Shown here: positions 31,601 to 41,567 of the stretch, one piece after another
Numbering within the stretch: position 1 is the first letter of the stretch
Layout: the number at the start of each line of letters is the position of its first letter
Assembly: GCA_021298555.1 (NCBI GenBank)
Contig: JAJTGE010000019.1
Coordinates: 38,367 to 102,366 of the forward strand
Length of the DNA: 64,000 nucleotides
DNA from: Oxalobacteraceae bacterium
Lineage (GTDB): Bacteria; Pseudomonadota; Gammaproteobacteria; Burkholderiales; Burkholderiaceae_D
Direction of reading: 5' to 3'
Made by a program: the position numbers and the translations under genes
The notes under the pieces: model-generated
What the model was told of the DNA's origin: nothing
Database searches by the model: none
The model's input: only the letters and a program-made list of their open reading frames with translations

Positions 31601-32365
31601 TAAGCTACTTGCAGAAGCTGCATTCTTGGCCGCCTCCGCGGATGAACCATTAGAGATGAATTTCATACGTAAGCATGCCTTGGCTCATCAGGCTGAACAT
31701 GGCTGCGATCTTGAAACAGCTGCGCTGCGCGTTATACCAAGCGTAAGGGTTTTGCGTATGGCGTGAACGGTCGCCCGGCGCAGCAAACCGCCTTGCTTAA
31801 GAGCGTATTGGCGGGTGTCGATTTAGCGTATCAAAATTTAGATTCGGTCGAATTGGGTGTGACGACCGTTGATACCTACTTTGATACCTTAGGCGGTATT
31901 AGTCGTGCTGTGAAACGCGCTAAAGGCCCAAATGCTCCTGTAGCACCGGTCTACATTAGCGATCAAACCAAAGGTAGCGGAACGGTTCGTACCTTGACCG
32001 AGCAAGTCGCTCTGGAAACGCGCACGCGTATGCTCAATCCTAAGTGGTATGAAGGTCTGCTCAAAAACGGCTATGAAGGTGTGCGTCAGATTGAACTGCA
32101 CGTCACCAACACCATGGGCTGGTCGGCGACGACAGGTCAGGTGCAGCCATGGATCTATCAAAAGCTGACCGAAACATTCATGCTCGATCCGGAAATGCGC
32201 GATCGTATGGCCAAACTCAATCCAACCGCCGCCGCTCGAGTAGCGAGCCGCTTGCTGGAAGCATCCAAACGTGATTTCTGGAAGCCGGATGAAGCCACAC
32301 TTGCGCAACTCAAACGTGCTGAGGAAGATTTGGAAGATCGCTTAGAGGGTATTTACGAGCAGTAG
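28671..32365 (+). CDS. bchH: magnesium protoporphyrin chelatase subunit H, split by an apparent out-of-frame internal deletion near 31733
   Basis: ORF 28671..31766 (BchH N-terminal about 1020 aa) and ORF 31763..32365 (LLKSVLAGVDLAYQNLDSVELGVTTVDTYFDTLGGISRAV...). Confidence 0.93.
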
Positions 32366-32419
32366 CGTTTTGTTTTTGACAATATAGTCGTTTACCTCGA
32401 CAAGTCATTACCTAATTTT

Positions 32420-32452
32420 GCCCAGGCTAGCCTTACTAGCTTGGGCATTTTT
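32420..32452 (+). terminator. Rho-independent terminator after bchH
   Basis: gcccaggctag-cctta-ctagcttgggc followed by attttta. Confidence 0.85.
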
Positions 32453-32678
32453 ACATTCGCCCACATTACTTTTTTTCTGTACGGATCAATACCCTTTAGT
32501 CACGAAAAAACTATCCCTGTTTAGAGTGAACTATTGGCCCATTAAAGTTCTTTTTACATCCTGTATGACTTCTGTTACTTTGAGTACAGCTGCATCAATC
32601 GAACGCTAAACTATAAAAATGTCATTCAACTAATGACTCATTGCGTCGGGTAACTCGAGCAGCTAGAGGAGAAGAACC

Positions 32679-33575
32679 ATGCACGTGAATTCAGATGCGG
32701 CAGATAACTCTGCATCACCGCAAAAAAAACTTTGGTTGATGTCAGCAGATGAAGCGTCCAATGAACAGGCGGGATCATCTCGGTATTCTGAAAACAAAAA
32801 CAGCAAAGATGTCTGCCAGTCTTCATTGATGCAAATTCTGGAATCGCAAATTATTCCTAATTTGTTAAAAGCGAATGAATCTGCATCGCCATTCTTTTCT
32901 ACCGATGGTTTACGAACTGAGCTTCCTACTGAGGAAGAGATAGCGCATTTTTCTGCGCTCTGTATCGCCACCAACCAAGATGCACCCGATATATATGTTC
33001 AATCACTGATGTCTGAAGGATTGAACTCTGAAGCGATTTTTCTTCACTTGTTTGCACCCGCAGCGAGACACTTAGGTTTTCTCTGGGAAGATGATTTATG
33101 CGATTTCACCCAAGTCACTATAGGCTTGGTTCGTATGCAGCAGCTGACCTTGCGTCTGGGTATAGAGTTCCAAGAGAAGCGCAAATTAGCCATGGATGGC
33201 ATGCGTGCTTTGTTTGCTCCTATCCCAGGATCTCAGCACACTTTTGGCGTGCTGATGGTGTCTGAATTTTTCCGCAAAGAGGGTTGGCAGGTCTGGATGG
33301 AGCTAGGTTCTTCAGAATCGACCTTGCTAGAGGCTGTAGCCAAAGATTGGTTTGAAGTGATAGGCCTGTCGGTCGGTACCGAAGCGCAAGTTGATTCGTT
33401 GAGAGAAATTATTCGACGCATACGTGGATGCTCAGCTAACCGTCAAGTAAAAATACTGATAGGTGGTCCGCTCTTAGTATTGTCGCCTGATTTATACAAA
33501 GAAGTCGGAGCGGATGGCGCATCTGCCGATGCTGCGAGTGCAGTTGATTTGGCCAGGACACTGTTTTCTGCTTGA
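32679..33575 (+). CDS. B12-binding regulator of the AerR/PpaA type (second paralogue)
   Basis: FAPAARHLGFLWEDDLCDFTQVTIG; PGSQHTFGVLMVSEFFRKEGWQVWMELG. Confidence 0.82.
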   Translation: MHVNSDAADNSASPQKKLWLMSADEASNEQAGSSRYSENKNSKDVCQSSLMQILESQIIPNLLKANESASPFFSTDGLRTELPTEEEIAHFSALCIATNQDAPDIYVQSLMSEGLNSEAIFLHLFAPAARHLGFLWEDDLCDFTQVTIGLVRMQQLTLRLGIEFQEKRKLAMDGMRALFAPIPGSQHTFGVLMVSEFFRKEGWQVWMELGSSESTLLEAVAKDWFEVIGLSVGTEAQVDSLREIIRRIRGCSANRQVKILIGGPLLVLSPDLYKEVGADGASADAASAVDLARTLFSA

Positions 33576-33777
33576 TACCTCACCAGCCTTGAATTCCGCA
33601 CTAATTTTTTGATGCAATCAAAGTATGCGCCGGGGGTAGTAATTTTCGCTCTCGGTGCCATAGTGCGTATTCGCGCACTATAATCTATCCTCCGTTACTA
33701 ATTCCACACCTAGTTCAAGCTCACCTGCATTTGCAATTTCACGGGCAGGTGATTAATACAGCCCCTCAGCTCATACC

Positions 33778-35001
33778 ATGCTCAATCAGGAAAACACCGC
33801 ATTAAGTTCTGATGAAAAACGCTCATGCGCCTCCCTTGCAACGATTTATTCTATGCGCATGCTGGGACTATTCATGGTCCTACCGGTTTTTATTATCGAG
33901 GCACGTCAATATCCCGGAGGTGATGATCCCTCCAGTGTGGGTCTGGCCATGGGTATGTATGGCTTAGTGCAGGCCATGCTGCAAATACCATTTGGTTTAG
34001 CCGCTGACAGGTTTGGTCGCAAGCGAGTGATTGTTTTTGGTTTACTTTTATTGTGCCTAGGTAGTGTGATTGCGGCGTGTGCCACCAGTGTGACCGGTCT
34101 TGCCATAGGGCGCGCTATACAAGGTGGAGGAGCTATCTCAGCCGCTGTTACTGCTTTGTTGGCAGATCAAACGCGCGATCATGTCAGAATTAAAGGCATG
34201 GCATTGATAGGTGCCAGCATCGGTTTGATGTTCGCCGTCTCACTAATTGTCGGTCCATTCCTTGCCTCTAAAGTAGGTTTGGCAGGCATCTTTGGACTGA
34301 GCGCCATCATGGCGCTGGCGGGCATACTCATCATCGCCTATTGGACTCCGCAAGAAATGGAACAAACCAAACATCCAATTAAGCAGACGTTTTATCAGCT
34401 ACGCAAAACCTTGCTGCAATCCGATTTGCTGCGTTTAGATTTTGGTGTTTTTGTGTTGTATGCGGTTCAACTGGCTATGTGGGTTGGCATACCCAGTTTA
34501 ATCACGCAAGCAGGAATACCGAGCCAAGATCATGGTTGGGTCTATCTGCCAGCAGTGCTGCTTTCATTTGTATTTATGGGCATGACCTTGTTTCGCTTAG
34601 AGCGTCGCGGCAAGCTCAAACCATTATTTTTGTTATCCATACTGTGTGTGATTGTTGTATTGATTGGTATGTATTTCCTAGCGCTTTCCAGTCCGGATAT
34701 TTGGATGCTGGGTGGATTAATCTTTTTATTTTTTAGTGGCTTTAATATTCTTGAAGCCAGTCAGCCTAGTTTGGCATCACGCATGTCGCCTCCCGAGTCA
34801 CGCGGTGCAGTTCTGGGTGTATACAACACCTTGCAATCGCTGGGTATATTTACGGGCGGCGCATTAGGCGGTGTGATTAGTCGTTCAGTAGGATTGCCTG
34901 GATTATTTTTAGCATGTGCAGGCATCATGACGATATGGTTATGGGTATCGTGGCCCATGAAGTTTGTTGCACCCGCTACGGCACCAGCAGAGGCGCAATG
35001 A
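33778..35001 (+). CDS. MFS transporter (YajR-like)
   Basis: MRMLGLFMVLPVFII; GLAADRFGRKRVIVFG. Confidence 0.85.
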   Translation: MLNQENTALSSDEKRSCASLATIYSMRMLGLFMVLPVFIIEARQYPGGDDPSSVGLAMGMYGLVQAMLQIPFGLAADRFGRKRVIVFGLLLLCLGSVIAACATSVTGLAIGRAIQGGGAISAAVTALLADQTRDHVRIKGMALIGASIGLMFAVSLIVGPFLASKVGLAGIFGLSAIMALAGILIIAYWTPQEMEQTKHPIKQTFYQLRKTLLQSDLLRLDFGVFVLYAVQLAMWVGIPSLITQAGIPSQDHGWVYLPAVLLSFVFMGMTLFRLERRGKLKPLFLLSILCVIVVLIGMYFLALSSPDIWMLGGLIFLFFSGFNILEASQPSLASRMSPPESRGAVLGVYNTLQSLGIFTGGALGGVISRSVGLPGLFLACAGIMTIWLWVSWPMKFVAPATAPAEAQ

Positions 35002-35012
35002 ATCTAGCGACA

Positions 35013-35939
35013 TCAAGGTTGTAAAAATTTTTGCAAAGCCAATAAGCCCAGTTGCGGTTGCTCTTCTTGAGGTAGGTGCCCTATATCAGGCAAGACAACC
35101 AAGCGACTCGTAGCAATGGCGCCCATATAATCTTTCGCATTCGCGACTGGAATCATGGCGTCGCGTTCTCCCCAAATCAATAGCGTGTCTGCGCGTATGC
35201 TCTTAAGCATAGGCACTGGGTCTTTGAGTAGAGTTTGGTGAACTCTGGTTGCAATACTTTTCCTCACACCCGGGGCACACATCAAATCATGGTAGCGGTT
35301 GAGCAGGCTGGTCGTGAGTGAATTTGGATCAGCGTAAGCAGGCAGCAGGTTCATTTTTAGCGCTGGCTTAGGTAGTGTCCAAACCATAGCATTGAGCATG
35401 AATGAAGAGTCTGGTTGCTTGTTGTATTCAAAGCCCTCGCTGGCAAACCCATCAGGAGAAATGAGTATCAGCTTTTCAACGCGCTCTGGGTAGGTATATG
35501 CAATCTGCCAGGCTAATTTTCCACCCAGTGAATTTCCGATAAAGCTGGCCTTGTTGATGTGCAGTGTATCGAGTAATCCCATGATGACTGCCAGATCATG
35601 CGAATCCGAAAAATCATTTTCTGTGTTTTCACCGCTTAGTCCAAAGCCGGGTAAATCCAGCCGTATGACACGATAGTCTTTATCCAGTGCAGCAGCCCAC
35701 GTATCCCAAGTATGAAGACTGGAACCAAAGCCATGTAAAAAAACCAGAACAGGTGCAGTTTTTGGACCACTATCGCGATAGTGCAGCTTGGTGCCTGCTA
35801 TCGTCGTAAACGCGCTGGGTGATTGCGCATATTTTTCTAACAGGTGCGCAGGGTCTTTATCAGGTGTCCAGAGAAGGTAGACGCACGCTACAATGCCTGC
35901 AAACAGTAAGACAATCATGGCTTTAACTAAGTTAGTCAT
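35013..35939 (-). CDS. alpha/beta hydrolase
   Basis: FLHGFGSS, FIGNSLGG, GERDAMIP motifs. Confidence 0.88.
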   Translation of the reverse strand: MTNLVKAMIVLLFAGIVACVYLLWTPDKDPAHLLEKYAQSPSAFTTIAGTKLHYRDSGPKTAPVLVFLHGFGSSLHTWDTWAAALDKDYRVIRLDLPGFGLSGENTENDFSDSHDLAVIMGLLDTLHINKASFIGNSLGGKLAWQIAYTYPERVEKLILISPDGFASEGFEYNKQPDSSFMLNAMVWTLPKPALKMNLLPAYADPNSLTTSLLNRYHDLMCAPGVRKSIATRVHQTLLKDPVPMLKSIRADTLLIWGERDAMIPVANAKDYMGAIATSRLVVLPDIGHLPQEEQPQLGLLALQKFLQP

Positions 35940-36005
35940 TCTGTAAAAATAGCAAAAATTAAATCCTATTCATTTCGCATAGTAGTTGATTTATGAGTAA
36001 ACATC

Positions 36006-37019
36006 ATGACACCGCTGCTCTCTGACTTATCTGCGGCAGACACTACGCGAGCTATGCGTAAACGTGTACTCGTACTTGGTGCAACTGGAACCATAGGCCG
36101 CGCCACAGTGCGCGCGTTGATAAGTGAGGGTCATGAGGTAGTTTGTTTTATTCGGGCACGCGCCGGCGAGAGCGCCCAACTGTTCGAAGGTGCATCCATA
36201 CGCCATGGTGATGTAAGTGACCCGTTATCATTAAAAAATCAGGGTTTTAAAGACGAACAATTTGATGTGGTCGTATCGTGTCTGGCTTCACGAACGGGCG
36301 CTCCAAAAGATGCATGGGCTATTGATTATCAAGCACATGTGAATGCTTTAGGCTGTGCAAAGCAGGTAGGCGTGTCGCAGTTTGTGTTGCTGTCGGCGAT
36401 ATGCGTACAAAAACCATTATTAGCATTTCAGCAGGCTAAGCTTGCATTTGAAAAAATGCTGATGGAATCGGGTATGACGTATTCTATTGTTCGCCCTACC
36501 GCTTTTTTTAAATCCTTATCGGGCCAGATAGAGCGAGTGAAAAAGGGAAAACCATTTCTTTTGTTTGGTGATGGAACCTTAACTTCCTGCAAGCCGATTA
36601 GCGACGATGATTTAGGTAATTACCTTGCAGACTGCCTGCACGATCAGACTCGTCATAATCGCATACTGCCTATCGGCGGCCCGGGCGCTGCCATCACCCC
36701 CAAAGAGCAAGGTGAAAGATTATTTACTTTGTTACATAAAGAGGCGCGCTTTAAACAGGTGCCGGTAGCATTGCTTGATGTGGTCATCATAGTGCTTAGT
36801 GTTTTAGGGCGAATCATTCCAGCGCTGGCTGATAAAGCCGAATTGGCACGCATAGGCCGCTACTATGCTACTGAATCCATGTTGGTGTGGGATGCGCAGT
36901 CGGGCACGTACGATGCATCAATGACTCCATCGACTGGCACCCAGACACTGTTTGATTACTATGCCGATGTGGTTGCAGGCGCAGCAGCACCTGAACGGGG
37001 TGATCATGCTGTTTTTTGA
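36006..37019 (+). CDS. bciA: divinyl (proto)chlorophyllide 8-vinyl reductase, BciA-type
   Basis: VLVLGATGTIGRATVRAL; VSQFVLLSAICVQKPLLAFQQAKLAFE; IVRPTAFFKSLSGQIE typical of BciA/DVR. Confidence 0.82.
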   Translation: MTPLLSDLSAADTTRAMRKRVLVLGATGTIGRATVRALISEGHEVVCFIRARAGESAQLFEGASIRHGDVSDPLSLKNQGFKDEQFDVVVSCLASRTGAPKDAWAIDYQAHVNALGCAKQVGVSQFVLLSAICVQKPLLAFQQAKLAFEKMLMESGMTYSIVRPTAFFKSLSGQIERVKKGKPFLLFGDGTLTSCKPISDDDLGNYLADCLHDQTRHNRILPIGGPGAAITPKEQGERLFTLLHKEARFKQVPVALLDVVIIVLSVLGRIIPALADKAELARIGRYYATESMLVWDAQSGTYDASMTPSTGTQTLFDYYADVVAGAAAPERGDHAVF

Positions 37020-37060
37020 CACATCACCCCGCCATTAACTACCTTGAAAAAATATGTAGT

Positions 37061-37375
37061 TCAAGGAAAAAAATCAACAGGTTTCATTAATTTATTCTGT
37101 TGGCTTTCCATCGCACCCAACTCTCCGCTTTTCTTTACATACTCTAGCCATTCTGGATCTTGCCACAACCTGGTGCGGCGTTCTTCACGGTCACCTGCAT
37201 TTTGATACTGCCAGATATGAACATATTCATTGGGATTGCCAGTTTCTACAAAAGCGAAAAGAACAGGTAAGCCCAAGTGTCGAACCTGCGGTGTTTTACC
37301 AAATTTTTCGTACAGTGCTAAATGTGTTTTTATTGTGCCGGGCTTGCAGGTATATGTTCTGACGTCGAGTAGCAT
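37061..37375 (-). CDS. NIPSNAP-family protein
   Basis: LLDVRTYTCKPGTIKTHLALYEKFG; EYVHIWQYQNAGDREERRTRLWQDPEW. Confidence 0.8.
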   Translation of the reverse strand: MLLDVRTYTCKPGTIKTHLALYEKFGKTPQVRHLGLPVLFAFVETGNPNEYVHIWQYQNAGDREERRTRLWQDPEWLEYVKKSGELGAMESQQNKLMKPVDFFP

Positions 37376-37435
37376 GGAGCCTCCTGATTGAATTTACGTG
37401 TCTAAGAAAATTAAAAACTAGATTGGTCAATTTTT

Positions 37436-38332
37436 TTAAATTGAAGCAGGTACAGAATTTATCAGATGCTCTTTAAAATACAGTGCAATCGGCGGTAAAT
37501 TTTTTCCTTTTCGAGAAACAATATGCCACGCAGACTGAATAGGAAAATCAGCGACAGTAAGAATTTTTATATCTTTCCTATTGGAAGATTCAGTCAATGC
37601 ATGTTTTGACAGGACACCTAAGCCTAGGTCGCCTGCAACGGCTTCACGAATAGCTTCGTTACTGCCTAGCTCCATGCGCAAGTTGGGTTTAAAATTTTTA
37701 CTTTTAAAAAAATTATCTATAGCCATACGTGTACCTGATCCACGCTCTCGCAGTATAAATTTTTCTGAAACAAGATCGGACAAGGTTAAATTTTTTTGTT
37801 TCGTTAATGGATGCTCTATCGATGCAATGACAATCAGCGGATTATCCATAAAAATATGATCATTAATTTCCAGATCGCTGGGTGGCATAGACATAATATA
37901 CAAGTCATCCAGATTTTCTCGCATCCGTGTTAGCACCCCATCTCGATTTTGTATTTCCAGCGAGACTTCAATATCTGGGTACTTATGACAAAACGTACCT
38001 AACAGTCTGGGAATGAAATACTTCGCTGTACTTACAACCGCGATACGCAGTTTTCCGCGAGCTAGCCCTTTGAGTGCATTCAATTGTTGCTCATAGAGTT
38101 CCCACGTGTTCTGAATTTCCCGTGCAGTCACAGCAAGGTCGCGACCTGCATCGGTCAATCGTACTTTTTTTGCGATGACTTCAAATAAGGGTAAGCCAAC
38201 GGCATCGGAGAGTTCTTTTAGCCGCATGGAGGCGGTGGGCTGGGTGATGTGCGTGGCTTTTGCAGCCGCAGTAACGCTGCCTGTTTCGGCAAGGGCCAGG
38301 AACAGCCTGAGCTGACGAAATGAAACATTCAT
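37436..38332 (-). CDS. LysR-family regulator, possibly CbbR-like
   Basis: N-terminal HTH FRQLRLFLALAETGSVTAAAKATHITQPTASMRLKEL. Confidence 0.88.
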   Translation of the reverse strand: MNVSFRQLRLFLALAETGSVTAAAKATHITQPTASMRLKELSDAVGLPLFEVIAKKVRLTDAGRDLAVTAREIQNTWELYEQQLNALKGLARGKLRIAVVSTAKYFIPRLLGTFCHKYPDIEVSLEIQNRDGVLTRMRENLDDLYIMSMPPSDLEINDHIFMDNPLIVIASIEHPLTKQKNLTLSDLVSEKFILRERGSGTRMAIDNFFKSKNFKPNLRMELGSNEAIREAVAGDLGLGVLSKHALTESSNRKDIKILTVADFPIQSAWHIVSRKGKNLPPIALYFKEHLINSVPASI

Positions 38333-38389
38333 AGTATTTACACTATATGAAAAAATAATAAAATCGATTTTACCTTATGAATTGGTCCG

Positions 38390-38408
38390 ATTAGCATACC
38401 GTCCTAAT
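38390..38408. promoter_or_regulatory. LysR-type inverted repeat in divergent intergenic region
   Basis: ATTAG-N9-CTAAT (contains T-N11-A). Confidence 0.45.
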
Positions 38409-38552
38409 TAAGTATTTATTACATACAGGCGAGACATGTATGGGTAAGCGACTCAGGCTAACTCACTGATTTTATTGAATTTGTGTTGCGCAGCGACGTA
38501 GGCTGGTCACTCACTTTCCCATCTATTTCCATCGCCATCAAGGAAAACAGCT

Positions 38553-39572
38553 ATGCAAAATCTTCTCGATCCGGCCATTCTTTTTTTTGTCTTTGGAATT
38601 GCTGCTGGTTTACTGCGCTCCAATTTGGAAATCCCTCAGTCGATCGCCAAATTTTTATCGTTGTATTTGCTCATGGCGCTGGGTCTTAAAGGTGGTTTTG
38701 CGTTGGCGAGTTCAGGTTTAAGCAGTTCCGTGTTGACCAGCCTTTTTGCGGCGCTGCTTATGTCGGTGATAGTGCCAGCTCTGGGCTATACATTTCTTAA
38801 GTCGAGAATGTCCAAGTTTGATGCTGCTGCGGTAGCTGCCTCATATGGCTCAGTGAGCGCAGTGACATTTGTGACAGCAATTCAATATCTCGAGTCACAG
38901 AACCTCTTTGTGGGTGGTCACATGGCGGTTGCTATGGTGTTGATGGAATCGCCCGCGATCATCATGGCTGTTTTTCTAGCAAATTTGCTGCGTCAAAATG
39001 TATCAGCTTCAGTACAAGTGTCTGGCTTGGGAACGGGAGGTGCAGTGCTTTCTGGCATGGATGAACCTGGCCGGTTTCCATCGATAGGCAAGATACTTCA
39101 CGAGTCATTTACTAACGGAGCGCATCTGCTGTTACTGGCGTCTCTGTTAATTGGTTTTGCCAGCGGAGAGACCGGAAAAGCAATGATGAGCCCGTTCTCC
39201 TCCGACCTGTTTAAGGGAATGCTGGCCTTTTTCTTACTTGATATGGGGCTGATGGTGGCAAAAAACCTTCCTGGTTTGGAAGGTAAATCACCTTCGCTAC
39301 TAATTTACGGCGCTCTTGGCCCACTTGTTCATGCAAGCATTGCATTGGGCTTAGCATGGCTGCTAAATCTTCCTGTTGCGGATGCTGTTTTATTGATGGT
39401 GTTATCAGCCAGCGCGTCGTATATCGTTGTGCCCGCAGTGCTACGGTATGCCATACCGGAGGCTAATCCCTCGGTCTATTTTGGTTTATCGTTGGGCGTA
39501 ACATTTCCTTTGAATATATTGATAGGAATACCGCTTTATACGTTTTTGGCTAAAGCGGTGATGATGCCCTGA
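38553..39572 (+). CDS. sbtA: SbtA-like sodium-dependent bicarbonate transporter
   Basis: SYGSVSAVTFVTAIQYLE; MDEPGRFPSIGKILHESFTNGAHLLLLASLLIG; ASYIVVPAVLRYAIPEANPSVYFGLSLGVTFPLNI. Confidence 0.85.
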   Translation: MQNLLDPAILFFVFGIAAGLLRSNLEIPQSIAKFLSLYLLMALGLKGGFALASSGLSSSVLTSLFAALLMSVIVPALGYTFLKSRMSKFDAAAVAASYGSVSAVTFVTAIQYLESQNLFVGGHMAVAMVLMESPAIIMAVFLANLLRQNVSASVQVSGLGTGGAVLSGMDEPGRFPSIGKILHESFTNGAHLLLLASLLIGFASGETGKAMMSPFSSDLFKGMLAFFLLDMGLMVAKNLPGLEGKSPSLLIYGALGPLVHASIALGLAWLLNLPVADAVLLMVLSASASYIVVPAVLRYAIPEANPSVYFGLSLGVTFPLNILIGIPLYTFLAKAVMMP

Positions 39573-39632
39573 CGTATATTTTTAGCCCTATAAAAACTGT
39601 AAACCCTACGCAGCGATATATCGTTTGATTTC

Positions 39633-40192
39633 TCAGAACAGTGCCATCTGACGTTCGTCCAGAAGAAAATCCACCACGAACTGCAACAGCAGTGTGTGGT
39701 GGATGTAATAGTGCCAGTAGGGCTGCATGTATTTTTTTTGATACCAGCTCTGCTCACTTTCCAGATGGCAGCCTATCAAGCCTTTCGTTGATCATCGCCT
39801 CGCCAATTAATTTGTGTCGTGGTGGCATAGGATGATTTGACTTCAGCCCGTGCTCGTTTGATATGTTGAACAACTCGCGTATCTTTGAGTATGTCGAAAT
39901 AATATTTGTCTGCCCAATAAGCACCCATGCAAATACCCAGATATTTGCCGCCCAGGCTCAGAAATTTTTTGACGTCATCCAGGTTGGCTTTGAGCAGTGA
40001 TCCAAAAGCGCTGGCATCCCCGACACCACCGGGAAACACGACCAGTTCGACGTCATCAAAAAAATCATCCTGTACTTTGTGTTTGGTGAAAATTTTAATA
40101 GCGTAGTTAGGAGCGAGCGCCCTCATGATTCCATTAACAGATTCTATGGAACACATGGGATGGTGCACGAAAACGGCAATATTCTTTTTCAA
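39633..40192 (-). pseudogene. BPL_N-domain/GATase1-like protein split by an out-of-frame internal deletion near 39780
   Basis: ORF 39776..40192 (VVFPGGVGDASAF, GICMGAYWADKYYFD) stops after INWRGDDQRKA; another frame continues KGLIGCHLESEQSWYQKKYMQPYWHYYIHHTLLLQFVVDFLLDERQMALF* to 39633. Confidence 0.75.
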
Positions 40193-40196
40193 AAAA

Positions 40197-41420
40197 TTAT
40201 TCTTGGCTTGCCAGGTTGGGTAAAGTTCTTACTGGTGCTTCTTGTATAGGTAAATTCACTAACGCAGCGAACACTGCCAAGCCTATGTCGGCGTACCACA
40301 TCAATGATAAATCACCATAGTTGGCAATTGCCAGACCGCCTAACCACGCCCCTAAAAAACCACCTATCTGATGCGATAGCAGTGTCAGGCCAAACAGCGT
40401 TGCGATGTAACGTGACCCAAACAATTTACTAACGATGGCCGCGGTGGGCGGAACAGTAGCCAGCCACGTAAATCCCAGGCCGGCAGCAAAAATATAAAAG
40501 ACCCATGCTTCTTTTGGCATGAGTAAATACCAGATCACCAGTAGCGCTCTGGAGCCATACATTACGCATAGTATGTGTTTGCTGCGGAATCGATTAATGC
40601 AGCTACCAACATACAAGCTACCAGCAATGTTGGCTAAGCCTATGATGGCTAGTGACCAGCTGGCGACTGAGGGGGGAAGTCCGCACAGGTCGACTTCTCC
40701 TGGCAGGTGAGTCACCAAAAATGCAATATGAAATCCACAGGTAAAAAAGCCTGCATGGAGTAATCCATAGCTAGGTGATTTGAAGGCGTCTTTTATGGCT
40801 TGTCGTAACCCGCCTTGTGCGACAGCGGGTGCATGTACCGCCGTCGTGTGGTGAGTAAGTTTGCCAACTAAGGGCAGGGCAGCGAGGGAAAGTAACGCCA
40901 TCGCCCACATCGCTTGCATCCAGCCAAATAACTGAATGGCTTGCTGAGTAATTGGGGCAATAATAAATTGGCCTAGTGAGCTGCCTGCATTGATGACCCC
41001 GGAGGCGCTGCCACGTGATTCAACTGGGAGTCTTTGGGCAACCACACCCATGAGCACAGAAAAGCTGGCTGAGCCTGCACCCGCAGCCGACAATATGCCC
41101 AGAGTGATGGCGAATCCCATGCCATCGGTCATGAACGGTGTGGCGGCGGTTGCAGCGGCAAACAGCAGCACTCCACCCAGCAGAACCGGGCGCGGACCCC
41201 AATGATCTGCCATCGCACCAGCGATAGGTTGGACAGCACCCCACACAAACTGACCAACAGCCAGAGCAAAACTGAGGCTGACTATCCCCAAACCGGTGGA
41301 GGTATTAATCGGACTCAGATACAGCCCCGTGGACTGCCGTATGCCCATCATTAGCAGCAGTATGCCGGCGGCCGAGAGTGTCAAGGTCATGACTCCGGGC
41401 TGGCGCAGATTATGAAACAT
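40197..41420 (-). CDS. MFS transporter
   Basis: 12-TM pattern, ADHWGPRPVLLGG, SASGVINAGSSLGQF. Confidence 0.88.
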   Translation of the reverse strand: MFHNLRQPGVMTLTLSAAGILLLMMGIRQSTGLYLSPINTSTGLGIVSLSFALAVGQFVWGAVQPIAGAMADHWGPRPVLLGGVLLFAAATAATPFMTDGMGFAITLGILSAAGAGSASFSVLMGVVAQRLPVESRGSASGVINAGSSLGQFIIAPITQQAIQLFGWMQAMWAMALLSLAALPLVGKLTHHTTAVHAPAVAQGGLRQAIKDAFKSPSYGLLHAGFFTCGFHIAFLVTHLPGEVDLCGLPPSVASWSLAIIGLANIAGSLYVGSCINRFRSKHILCVMYGSRALLVIWYLLMPKEAWVFYIFAAGLGFTWLATVPPTAAIVSKLFGSRYIATLFGLTLLSHQIGGFLGAWLGGLAIANYGDLSLMWYADIGLAVFAALVNLPIQEAPVRTLPNLASQE

Positions 41421-41567
41421 GAAATGTTTGGCGCGAGGCTATAGTTTTTATGAATTGAGTATACCTAAGCCGATATGTCCCTAGGCTCATATCGACGACC
41501 GGGCTATCTTTGGCCTGTAACCCGGTGGGTGGGATGATGCAGTTTTTAGAAGAGTAGTTGCAAAATG

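Noticed and set aside
31763-32365. Treating the 200-aa ORF as a separate translationally coupled gene
   Set aside because: In-frame coding similarity to BchH extends upstream of its GTG (YTKRKGFAYG), so it is the remainder of bchH rather than a new gene.
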